NCBI GenBank assembly: GCA_900110975.1
Contig: FOFK01000002.1
Coordinates: forward strand, 570,318 to 634,317
Source: Lachnospiraceae bacterium RM5
GTDB lineage: Bacteria > Bacillota > Clostridia > Lachnospirales > Lachnospiraceae
Direction: 5' to 3'
DNA length: 64,000 bases
Shown: one piece after another, positions 33,368-41,726 of the stretch
Position numbering within the stretch: the stretch's first letter is position 1
Layout of the letters: each line of letters starts with the position of its first letter
Translations under genes and position numbers: made by a program
Notes under the pieces: model-generated
Database searches by the model: none
What the model was told of the DNA's origin: nothing
Seen by the model: only the letters and a program-made list of their open reading frames with translations

Positions 33368-33393
33368 TTGTAAAGTTTACAGTTTATTTACAA
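33368..33393. promoter_or_regulatory. Inverted repeat, possible operator
   Basis: TTGTAAA and TTTACAA stand 12 nt apart, and GTAAAGTTTAC inside is itself a palindrome. It lies about 140 bp upstream of the cyclophilin start. No regulator is assigned. Confidence 0.3.
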
Positions 33394-33516
33394 TTTATTT
33401 CTAGAACCTTAAAAAAATCACTATAGATTATTAATTTATCCCCTTTATTATAATATTATAGATAAATTAATTTTACATTTTTTTTCATATTACTCCCCTT
33501 TTGTTTCATAGAAGAT

Positions 33517-33548
33517 AAAAAAAGAAGTGTTTTACCACTTCTTTTTTT
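33517..33548 (-). terminator. Terminator of pilus locus 1
   Basis: A 13-bp perfect stem (AAAAAAAGAAGTG with its complement) and a 6-nt loop with U-runs lie 12 nt past the last sortase gene. It can act on both strands. Confidence 0.92.
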
Positions 33549-33560
33549 GATGCTTAATAT

Positions 33561-34151
33561 TTAAATTTTCTTACATCTGACAACAAATCTTAAGTTACCA
33601 TTATAATTACACGTAAACAGTGTCATGTCCCATTCATCATCTTCTTCTTTCTCAACCAGCTCTTTTGCGCTGACTGAGTCAGTAGGATTTACTAACTCTG
33701 TGTTTATTACATAATATTCATGTATTGTTCCATCACAGGTTATCAAATCCACTTTATCATTTTCTTCCAATTCCGTAAGACATCTAAAATGTCTCTTATA
33801 ATTATGCCCCGCAATTACTAATGTATCATCCTTATAGCTGCCACTAAAAATACATGGCGATATATCCAGATCTTCAAATTTATACTTGGATAAAACCGGA
33901 ATCTCCATATTACTTTTTTCAAATCTAAGAATTCCCATATATGCCATATTATCTATAAGTATAACTTCCGAACCTGACACATTTTCTCCATCTAATTGTT
34001 CTTTTAGTTTCTCACCATTTTTTTTAATGATACTGTTAGCTTCTTTTTCTATAAAATGTTTTTGTACAAGCATTGAAACTGCAATTAAGATAAATAATAA
34101 TCCTAAAAAAATCAAGACCTTACCCATCTTATGTTTCATCTTATGCTTCAT
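33561..34151 (-). CDS. Second (non-class-C) sortase of pilus locus 1
   Basis: One N-terminal membrane segment (about 11-30) is followed by a sortase barrel with His116 (IAGHNYKRHF), Cys181 (TLFTC) and Arg188. There is no lid and no C-terminal membrane segment, unlike the class C enzyme two genes upstream. The catalytic blocks look closest to class D-type enzymes, but class is uncertain. A likely role is fixing the finished pilus or minor pilin to the wall. Its start at 34151 lies inside the minor pilin gene, with GAGGG 8 nt upstream; a longer frame from 34166 lacks such a site. A paralogue of the same length is encoded at the matching place of locus 2. Confidence 0.88.
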   Translation of the reverse strand: MKHKMKHKMGKVLIFLGLLFILIAVSMLVQKHFIEKEANSIIKKNGEKLKEQLDGENVSGSEVILIDNMAYMGILRFEKSNMEIPVLSKYKFEDLDISPCIFSGSYKDDTLVIAGHNYKRHFRCLTELEENDKVDLITCDGTIHEYYVINTELVNPTDSVSAKELVEKEEDDEWDMTLFTCNYNGNLRFVVRCKKI

Positions 34152-34851
34152 AAATATAACCCTCATTTTTTTCGAGATACAAAAGCATTATACCAAGAAC
34201 AATACATAATATTCCTGTAATTGAAAACATTTTAACCAGCCACATTTCAAAACCTGTCTGTGGTACTTTTAATTTTGTAGTTGTTGTAGTAGTTGTTGTC
34301 TCAGTATAAGTTGTAGTTTCCTCAGTTGGAGTTTCTTTTTTTATAATCTGAGTCTTAGGTGTTGCATCAATATTATATATTATCTCATCCTCAATGAGTG
34401 AAGGTGTTGCAGCCATAAACCCATTAATCTCATACAAATCAGAGCTATTATGTTTTATATAATAAATACCCGGTTTAAGATTTTCAAATGATATAACACC
34501 GTCATTTCCACTTACTGATGATACCCCATCAATTTTATTATCATCAATAAATTTACTTACTTCATCTGCTACTTCACTTGAAAGTGCATTGCTACTATCT
34601 ATTTTTATACCTGACTCCAAAAAAGACTCTGTAAGATTATATTCTACAAATCCATTTTCTGTTGTGATTTCAGCAACATTATATATACTTAATGTTTCGC
34701 CACTTATATATTCGCCTTCATATTCAAGAATAACTTTTATACTGCCTTCTTTATTTACGTCTACATCATCAACAGAAATAGCATATGCTGTTGAATAATT
34801 AATACAAAAAGTTAAAAAAATGGCAACAATTATAATCAACTTATTTTTCAT
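34141..34851 (-). CDS. Minor pilin / SpaA-like wall protein (VPQTG signal)
   Basis: A signal peptide (about 1-24) is followed by a beta-rich SpaA/Cna-B-like region with GVISFENLKPGIYYI near 115-130, where the conserved Glu of such domains would lie. A Thr-rich linker (about 172-192) comes next, then the sorting signal VPQTG, a hydrophobic helix and a short charged tail. The first residue of the motif is Val rather than Leu. It is probably a small accessory or base pilin. The ATG at 34851 lies 9 nt after AAGGA; the ATG at 34857 would be too close. It overlaps the following sortase gene by 11 nt. Confidence 0.85.
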   Translation of the reverse strand: MKNKLIIIVAIFLTFCINYSTAYAISVDDVDVNKEGSIKVILEYEGEYISGETLSIYNVAEITTENGFVEYNLTESFLESGIKIDSSNALSSEVADEVSKFIDDNKIDGVSSVSGNDGVISFENLKPGIYYIKHNSSDLYEINGFMAATPSLIEDEIIYNIDATPKTQIIKKETPTEETTTYTETTTTTTTTKLKVPQTGFEMWLVKMFSITGILCIVLGIMLLYLEKNEGYIYEA

Positions 34852-34872
34852 TATCATTCATCCTTTTCATAA

Positions 34873-35703
34873 TTATTTACTTAAATGTCTCTTTTTTCTC
34901 ACACGTCTGACAATCCTGAAACAAATATATCCAATAATAAAAATTACAATTATTATGGATATCATCATAAGATCGCTAACTTTATTTATTTCGTCCTTTA
35001 TTACTTCATGAACCTTTTCTTCATCCAGTATACGTTTTCCCCTTACGAGAAGTCTGTGGGTGTTTATACCGTAAGGTGTACATGTTAACAAAGTAGTATA
35101 GTCCTGTCCTTCTACTATTTTTAAATTTTTTATTTCTTCCGGTTTTACAACCGATATATCATCAACCTCATAAGTAACTGTCCTGTTTAATACAGTTATT
35201 TCGAAATAATCACCTTTTTTTAACTCATCAATATGAGTAAATAAACTTGCTGTAGGAAGCCCCCTGTGTCCCGCAATTACACTATGAGTACTTTCGCCAC
35301 CTATTGGAAATGAACTACCTTTAAGATGACCTGCTGCCACCTGTAAAATACTTTCTTTAGTACCATGATAAATAGGCAGTTCAACCTCTATCTTAGGAAT
35401 AATTATATATCCAATAATTCCTCTGCCTGATGGATCAAGAATATCCTCATAACCTTCAGTAATATTATCATCATAAAATCTTGATTCACCATGCTTTGAA
35501 AGTTCTTCATTATATTTTTCTGCTTCTTCCAGAAGTTCATTCATTTCTTCATCGGTCATTTTCCCAATGGTGTTTTTATATTCTACTATAACTTCCTTTT
35601 GTTTTTTTTGATTTCTATAATCCATATAAAATGGATATATAATAACAAGGAGACCCGCTATGAAAATAATTGAAGTTATAATTTTATATAATAATCTTTT
35701 CAT
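34873..35703 (-). CDS. Class C (pilus) sortase, locus 1
   Basis: Membrane segments at both ends (about 8-26 and 242-262) frame a sortase domain with His146 (AGHRGLPTASLF), Cys208 (TLLTCTPYGIN) and Arg217 (THRLLVRG). Upstream lies a lid-like DPSG at 90-93, typical of class C enzymes, which keep the active site closed until a pilin binds. It should join pilin subunits by Lys to Thr isopeptide bonds on the outer face of the membrane. GGAGA lies 5 nt before the ATG. A 123-nt gap with a small hairpin separates it from the major pilin gene upstream. Confidence 0.95.
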   Translation of the reverse strand: MKRLLYKIITSIIFIAGLLVIIYPFYMDYRNQKKQKEVIVEYKNTIGKMTDEEMNELLEEAEKYNEELSKHGESRFYDDNITEGYEDILDPSGRGIIGYIIIPKIEVELPIYHGTKESILQVAAGHLKGSSFPIGGESTHSVIAGHRGLPTASLFTHIDELKKGDYFEITVLNRTVTYEVDDISVVKPEEIKNLKIVEGQDYTTLLTCTPYGINTHRLLVRGKRILDEEKVHEVIKDEINKVSDLMMISIIIVIFIIGYICFRIVRRVRKKRHLSK

Positions 35704-35826
35704 ACAGGTCTCCTTATAAGTTTATTATGTGTATTATGTGTTTTTGTGTTATTTTTTTTGACTTATCTGATTAAGTCTTTGTCTTATACAAAATTTTAAG
35801 TACGTTTGTGATTATAAAATTATTAA

Positions 35827-37380
35827 TTAATCTCTTTTTCTTACTTTACGTGTTGCTACACAAACTAAAGCAAGTAAAATTAATGCTCCACCAACAATAT
35901 AGAAAATCTTTCTTCCCATACCACCTGTTGAAGGAAGTGATGATGTTGGAATATTTGTAATTTCAAGTGTTGCATTTGAAAGATCAGGTTCTACTGTAAC
36001 TGATACGTTATCTGTATCTGTTGAAGTAACTACATAAGAACTTAATGCATATAAACTAGCAGGATCTTCTTCCATTCCTGCACTGATTGTTACATCAAAT
36101 GGATCAATCATAACAAATCCATCATTAGTCTCTAACTCAGTGATTGTATAAGTTCCTTCATCTAAACCTTCAATTGCAATTAAACCTTCTGAATCTGTTG
36201 TTAAAACAGTTGCATCTGCTTCATCGTCTACCCATGATGTAACTTTTCCATTTTCAACTACAGCATATTTTCCTGTGTCTTTATTCTGAATGTTAAATGT
36301 TACACCAGAAAGAGGATCACCTACGTTGTCAACTTTTTCAATTGTTAATTTGTATGTAAATACAACAACTTCTTCTTCAGGTGTATCTTCAAGATCTCCA
36401 CCATCTTCTGCATTTGGATTTGATGAATACTCTAAGTAAGCTGTATTAGGATTAGCTTCATTTACTTTTGCTTCAGCATTGAATTCTGCATTATATGTTA
36501 ATACAAAATAATCATCTGCTGCTAATTCAAGAACTGTACCATTTTCTAATGTAACACCATCTCTTAAATTACTAAGAGCAACTGTAAAGTCAGTATCTCC
36601 TGCACTTGGAACTCCAGTATAATCAGATTCAGCAACTACATAAGTTGTTCCTTCTGATGCATCATATACTTCTAATGTCATTCCATCTTTGTACTGCATA
36701 CCTTCCATGCTATCTACAAAACTCATTACATAAGTTTTATAATCTGCAAAATTTGAAGGTAATGTGGCTTTAAGTTTAAATGGAATAGTATCTCCAAACG
36801 AATAATCTGCTAAAGCTCCGTATTCATTAGCTGTAGAAAGACCTGTTGAATCAACTGTGTCATTTTGCATAACTGTCTTTTCAAGAGTAGGTACATCTCT
36901 CTTTTCTACAATTTCCAAAGTGTCTCCATCTGTTACTTTAACAACATATGTATTAAGAGAATCAGCCTCTCCATCAGCTGGATCTAAATCTGTTGTATCA
37001 ACAACAATGTAATATCCCGCAGGAAGATCAACGCTGATATTTCCAGCTGCATCTACTGTTGCAAATTCTGTTGATGAAAAATTAACATAGCCCTCAATAA
37101 CATCAAGGATTTCTCTGTTAGTTTTTCCTACTGTAGCTGCAATAATATCAAGGTCAGCTTTTGGTACGCCTTCACCAACAGTTTTTGTTGAGTTAGCTCC
37201 CCATTTACCATTTGTAATAGTATCTCCTGATACTTCACCAGTCATGATCTGATAAACACTATAAGTATGATTATCACCATCCGGCTTAGTTACAGTTGTT
37301 GCAGCATTTGCTCCAACAGTCATAGATACAAGCATTACAGCTGCAAAAATTAATGATAAGGTTTTCTTAAATCTCTTCAT
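35827..37380 (-). CDS. Major pilin subunit, isopeptide-forming (LPSTG), locus 1
   Basis: A signal peptide (1-26) is followed by an N-terminal domain, then KRDVPTLEKTV near residue 150, where a linking Lys would be expected. A fimbrial isopeptide D2-type domain (about 165-330) and a Cna-B/SpaA domain (about 335-455) with GTYTITELETNDGF, an E-box like block, come next. The sorting signal LPSTG is at 482-486, then a hydrophobic helix and RKVRKRD. This is the layout of a sortase-polymerised pilus backbone. Its start overlaps the end of the adhesin gene by 14 nt. The counterpart of locus 2 has the same order of domains. Confidence 0.94.
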   Translation of the reverse strand: MKRFKKTLSLIFAAVMLVSMTVGANAATTVTKPDGDNHTYSVYQIMTGEVSGDTITNGKWGANSTKTVGEGVPKADLDIIAATVGKTNREILDVIEGYVNFSSTEFATVDAAGNISVDLPAGYYIVVDTTDLDPADGEADSLNTYVVKVTDGDTLEIVEKRDVPTLEKTVMQNDTVDSTGLSTANEYGALADYSFGDTIPFKLKATLPSNFADYKTYVMSFVDSMEGMQYKDGMTLEVYDASEGTTYVVAESDYTGVPSAGDTDFTVALSNLRDGVTLENGTVLELAADDYFVLTYNAEFNAEAKVNEANPNTAYLEYSSNPNAEDGGDLEDTPEEEVVVFTYKLTIEKVDNVGDPLSGVTFNIQNKDTGKYAVVENGKVTSWVDDEADATVLTTDSEGLIAIEGLDEGTYTITELETNDGFVMIDPFDVTISAGMEEDPASLYALSSYVVTSTDTDNVSVTVEPDLSNATLEITNIPTSSLPSTGGMGRKIFYIVGGALILLALVCVATRKVRKRD

Positions 37381-40300
37381 AAATTTTTTCCCTTTCTTTT
37401 TTCATTTTTTTATTAAAAAGGCAACCTAGCCACATAATAAGTATGCCTTCTAATAACATTAATTCTTTTGTACTGCCTCCTGCTTCCGGCAATACATATG
37501 AAACCGGATTATATTTATTGGTTACTACAAGTTTTCCTGAAGAACCATCATTATTTTCCGATTCAATTGCATCAATGATACCGTCATCATTACCATCATT
37601 TTCTACTGTTACTTCAGAATATACAGGAAGGTTATATCCTGTTATTTTGTTGTTTTCATCAACAAGTACATATTCAGAACCATTCTTTGTATATTCAAAA
37701 ATTCTATAATAATATCTCAGTCTGTCAGGACTTGTATAATCATCATATACATCAAGATTATTAAACTCAGTCTTATATTCATTTAATGAATTAAGATTTA
37801 CATAATCACTGACCTTAACCCAATCAGAAACATTTGCATTTTTATCAGCCGATCTGAACAATGCTACATATATTCCATCACTTGGTCTGTCATCAGGATT
37901 TTCAGCATCGTCCCATATCTTTGTAACATCAATTTTAGTAATCTTATTTTTACCATTTGTAACAACATATGCATTAAGACCACCGCCTGTTGTACTGCTG
38001 TCATCAGCTGAAATAGAACCTGTTATTTCATTAGAACCAGCATTAAATTCCTCTACAACACCATTTTTTGTTACTTTGACAATGTTAGAACCATCATTTG
38101 CAGATTCAACAATTCTATACTGTGTTCCAACAGGAATACCTGACATATCATAAGTTTCACCAACATGTAATGTTACTGTCTGTACAGGAATAGTTTCATC
38201 ACCTTCCAGACCAAGTCCACCAACGTTGAAGAATTCAATTGTAAAAGTATAGTCTCCACTTAATTCTCCGGCTACACTTTCTGCCTTTGTAATCGAAAGT
38301 CCGCCTGTTTTAGCAATATTTGTATACTCTGCTTTAATCACGGTGCTACTACTTTCACTATCAGGTAAATCGTAAGATCTGAATAAGATTACAGGTAATC
38401 CTGTATCAGGTCTTATTCCAATCGAACCAACTACCTTCCCGGCCGAATAAGCGTTACCGGTCATACCCCCGGTTTCTGTCGCAATCTCGTCTAAATATCT
38501 CTCAATTCTTCCATCATCCGGGCCTATAAATAATTCAGGAGCCAAATTGTATTTTATAGTCTGTATTTCACCGGTAAAGGGAGGAGTTCCGCTTTCAACC
38601 GTGGAAATGGTAGTTGATTCTTCTACATAATAACTTGTAATTTCTGTTGCATGATCCAGCAGTTTAACCTTAGTATCATACAAAGCCTGTTGTGCTTCAT
38701 TTAGGACTTCAACAACAGAAATATAACTTCCTTTTCTGAACTGATTTGCAAAAGTTGCAATCTCATTATTCTTTAATGTAAATTCGCCATTATCATCTAC
38801 ATTAATTAATCCATCTTCATATAAATTACTTTTATATTTTGAACCTGCAGCATTTTCTAAATTTCCCGAAAGAGCCGAACCATAATCAGGAATTGATGCC
38901 TGATTTATCAAAAATCCCTGACCGGTTGTTCCCACTTCGGTCTGTCCAAAATGAGTTGCAAGATTCATTAATTTAAATGTAAAATTATTATTATTTTCTA
39001 AATAATTTTTGAATAAATCATTTACTTCATTTGTTGTAACATCAACTTCTTTTGATACAATAAGTTCATCTTCAATAACCATATTGAAACAAAGAGAAAG
39101 GTTTGATTCCCATTGTCCTCTTTCCATATAAAAGATTGTCATTGTATGTTTTGTAGTTGTATCATAAGTTCCATCAGCCAATGTTTCTAATACATTACCC
39201 TGCTCATAATAAAAATCATCAACTGATACTGTATCGCCATTTTCACCACCGGCTGTATATCTATAAGTAGCTTTTAAACTTCTTCCTTCAGCATCTTTAG
39301 AATCAGGTCCATATGTCATATCACATGATGCGCCTTTTTTCACCTTTGATATATATGACTTATTTTCAGCAAAGTTTATAAGCCCTGTAACTTTTCCATG
39401 AGCTCCGCCACAATCAAGTACTAACTTTCCATCAATAAATACCCAGACATCATCATCACCTGAGAATCTGAATTTGGCATCATAATAATTTCCATCTTCT
39501 CCTAAGACCTTACCATCTTCTGTCATTCTAAAATCGATATCTATCTTATTTCCAAAACCGTAATTATAATATGATGAATTGTTTGCAGTTACTCCATCAT
39601 TAAATGGAAAATATCCATATGTATTTGATACATCCACAGTTGCACCTGTAGAATTAACATTCTTAGAATGCCAGTCTTTACTATATGCATTTCCACTGAG
39701 GAAATATTCACTCTCATCCGCCTGGTTTTTCTTTAAATATAAAGTTGTGGAAGCACTGTCAAACCACCAGTAATTTACAGGCTCAACCACTCCTGTACTA
39801 ACATCAGCAAAAGCTTTTTTCTGTGTAAATGGAAAATCTACATTTTCATATACTTTTCCAATAACAGCATTTTTCGAATTTTCACCCTCAATAAATTCCT
39901 TATTAAAATGAGGGGATATAAGATTTCCTCCTGTAAGTACAGGTAAATCATTTAAAAGAGTATCATTAACCAGTCCCTTGGTAACAAAGTCATAATATCC
40001 ACCATTACCATTCGATCTTCCAGCCTCTGAATCATCTGCATAATAATTATAAATCGAGTTATTATTTGCAAAGAAATCTCTAGGATGTGATGTAAGTGTC
40101 TGATAACCATATAATCCCAGAGTATCTGCTATCTCTGTATACATACATCCAAACCCTGCAACATCAGGCTGAAAATGTCCTGTATACATTGGATAAATAG
40201 GTCTTCCATCAGCACTGTAATAACTTGATAATGCCTGGTCAAACTGTCTGAAACTTGCATATCTTCTATGGTTATTATAATTATTATTTGCAAGTGCACC

Positions 40301-40969
40301 GGCTGAATAAGTATCCCTGTTTAATCCATTAAGTTCATAATCTGAATAATAATCATATACTGTTGAATTCACCCAAAGGATATTTTTACTTGTGGATTTT
40401 GCGGCAGTTCCAATATCAACAATTGTTTTATTATTTTCAGTTTCTACATCCTTAACACCACCATAAGTTCTCCAATAACCACCTCTAAGTCTGTTCTCGT
40501 ACAAATCCGGTTCAGATGTATTTGCAACAAAACAATCATGACTAATATCATCTATAATTTGAAAATCTGTTCTGGAACTGTTATTCCAGCTTGCACAGTT
40601 TTCATTATAAAATCTGAAGCTCACTATGGAATTATCTATCATCTGGTCAGTTCGATAAATTAATTCTCCGGAATAATCATCCTTAATAACACTCATAGTA
40701 TATTTATTTCCTTGATTATCTTCACATACTACATTTCTTCTGACTCCATTGTCATAGTTAGGAAGAATATTCTGATTAAGACCTGTTTCGGCACTACTAT
40801 ACCTTAACTGCGAATAAGTCGCATCCAGATAAATATATCTGCTTTCTGCACCTTTTGTTTTCATCGGAATACTTAGCATAACCAATGCAATACATACCAT
40901 CAACACACACATAAATAAAAAAATATTTCTAAACCATATTTTTTTATTTTTTAATATGTCCTGTTCCAT
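37367..40969 (-). CDS. Fibro-slime domain pilus-tip adhesin with LPEAG signal, locus 1
   Basis: An N-terminal membrane or signal segment (about 15-38) is followed by a large outside part. A fibro-slime domain lies at about 500-620, with FRFSGDDDVWVFIDGKLVLD and GGAH, and HTMTIFYMERGQWESNL after it. Two Cna-B-like regions follow (near 890 and 1010, the latter beginning KIDVTKIWDD). The sorting signal reads LPEAG, with Ala in place of Thr, then a hydrophobic helix and a basic tail. It is probably the large tip or adhesin subunit. A frame from 41002 exists, but GGAGAGAGG lies 8 nt before the ATG at 40969. The pilin gene follows with overlap. Confidence 0.92.
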   Translation of the reverse strand: MEQDILKNKKIWFRNIFLFMCVLMVCIALVMLSIPMKTKGAESRYIYLDATYSQLRYSSAETGLNQNILPNYDNGVRRNVVCEDNQGNKYTMSVIKDDYSGELIYRTDQMIDNSIVSFRFYNENCASWNNSSRTDFQIIDDISHDCFVANTSEPDLYENRLRGGYWRTYGGVKDVETENNKTIVDIGTAAKSTSKNILWVNSTVYDYYSDYELNGLNRDTYSAGALANNNYNNHRRYASFRQFDQALSSYYSADGRPIYPMYTGHFQPDVAGFGCMYTEIADTLGLYGYQTLTSHPRDFFANNNSIYNYYADDSEAGRSNGNGGYYDFVTKGLVNDTLLNDLPVLTGGNLISPHFNKEFIEGENSKNAVIGKVYENVDFPFTQKKAFADVSTGVVEPVNYWWFDSASTTLYLKKNQADESEYFLSGNAYSKDWHSKNVNSTGATVDVSNTYGYFPFNDGVTANNSSYYNYGFGNKIDIDFRMTEDGKVLGEDGNYYDAKFRFSGDDDVWVFIDGKLVLDCGGAHGKVTGLINFAENKSYISKVKKGASCDMTYGPDSKDAEGRSLKATYRYTAGGENGDTVSVDDFYYEQGNVLETLADGTYDTTTKHTMTIFYMERGQWESNLSLCFNMVIEDELIVSKEVDVTTNEVNDLFKNYLENNNNFTFKLMNLATHFGQTEVGTTGQGFLINQASIPDYGSALSGNLENAAGSKYKSNLYEDGLINVDDNGEFTLKNNEIATFANQFRKGSYISVVEVLNEAQQALYDTKVKLLDHATEITSYYVEESTTISTVESGTPPFTGEIQTIKYNLAPELFIGPDDGRIERYLDEIATETGGMTGNAYSAGKVVGSIGIRPDTGLPVILFRSYDLPDSESSSTVIKAEYTNIAKTGGLSITKAESVAGELSGDYTFTIEFFNVGGLGLEGDETIPVQTVTLHVGETYDMSGIPVGTQYRIVESANDGSNIVKVTKNGVVEEFNAGSNEITGSISADDSSTTGGGLNAYVVTNGKNKITKIDVTKIWDDAENPDDRPSDGIYVALFRSADKNANVSDWVKVSDYVNLNSLNEYKTEFNNLDVYDDYTSPDRLRYYYRIFEYTKNGSEYVLVDENNKITGYNLPVYSEVTVENDGNDDGIIDAIESENNDGSSGKLVVTNKYNPVSYVLPEAGGSTKELMLLEGILIMWLGCLFNKKMKKEREKIYEEI

Positions 40970-40994
40970 ATCCCTCTCTCCTTTTTTTATTTCC

Positions 40995-41444
40995 TTATCC
41001 ATCTTTCTTCTCTTCTCTTATGCATTCTTCTATATTCACTTTTTCTAAACACCCTTTATTATTCTCTTCATTCTCTCCTTCTTCAGATTTTGTATCATTT
41101 GTCGAGGCAAACGGATTCCCAAAATCATGTACAATACTGTTTAAAGCATCTTTACAGTCATCTGATACCGAATCCATAGCTTCATAAATAGCTTCCTGCT
41201 GGTATCTCTTAAGATGTCTGTTATAAACACTCCAGTTATTTTCGAGCTTAATGCCTCCATATTTTCCTTTTGTAATAGTTATCGGAAGACATAACTCATA
41301 AAACAAGTACCTTACGTCTGAAATCAACGTAGGCTTTGAAACATTATATCTCTTCATCAATTCGCTATAATGTGTCACTCTCACTTCAGACAAATAAAAC
41401 ATAAGGTCTATTCGTCTTTCAATTCTTGATAATTTTTTTGCCAT
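40995..41444 (-). CDS. Small HTH protein, probable pilus regulator
   Basis: The N-terminal ~65 residues form a winged helix-turn-helix of the HTH_11/DeoR-like kind (RIERRIDLMFYL, then YNVSKPTLISDVRYL). The remaining half is acidic and polar, and no WYL or ligand domain follows; the family usually has one, so this is a short form. It should be cytoplasmic and bind DNA. It is the first gene of pilus locus 1, 25 nt ahead of the adhesin gene, so local control is the simple guess. AAGGGAG lies 8 nt before the ATG. Locus 2 lacks this gene. Confidence 0.85.
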   Translation of the reverse strand: MAKKLSRIERRIDLMFYLSEVRVTHYSELMKRYNVSKPTLISDVRYLFYELCLPITITKGKYGGIKLENNWSVYNRHLKRYQQEAIYEAMDSVSDDCKDALNSIVHDFGNPFASTNDTKSEEGENEENNKGCLEKVNIEECIREEKKDG

Positions 41445-41542
41445 TCTAATATCTCCCTTTCTTTTTTCATACTATACATTAGTTAGGTTTACATATTCTT
41501 TACCTTTAACAAAACTTTTTTAAAATTTTTTTATTTTTTTTT

Positions 41543-41585
41543 AAAAAAAATAAGAGCGATGGCAAGTAATGCCATCGCTCTTATT
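41543..41585 (-). terminator. Strong two-way terminator between the glycan genes and pilus locus 1
   Basis: A 16-bp perfect stem (41549-41564 with 41570-41585, arm AATAAGAGCGATGGCA) and a 5-nt loop with a long run of U on the minus strand. It is the first clear terminator below 60.9 kb in the direction of transcription. Confidence 0.95.
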
Positions 41586-41726
41586 TAAAAAATTTATTTT
41601 AAAATGCTTTATTTTAAAAAGAATTCGTAATAATTGATCTGCTTTTTACTATCTTAAGTATAACATAAAAAAAATAAATAAATACAGTACTAATAACCAA
41701 TAATATGTATACTTTTCGAATAAACC

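Larger units (their letters stand above)
33235..33560. other. Gene-free stretch between the pilus locus and the cyclophilin gene
   Basis: This 326-bp stretch holds the pilus operon terminator (33517-33548) and an operator-like inverted repeat (33368-33393). No consensus promoter for the cyclophilin gene could be picked with confidence, and no reading frame or RNA gene is seen. Confidence 0.7.

Noticed and set aside
33235-33560. Hidden short gene or riboswitch
   Set aside because: No frame with a ribosome site and no recognisable riboswitch core was found; only a terminator and an inverted repeat are present.
35760-35800. Terminator between the major pilin and class C sortase genes of locus 1
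   Set aside because: A 6-bp GACTTA/TAAGTC hairpin exists, but on the transcribed strand it is followed by A and not U, so it is not an intrinsic terminator.
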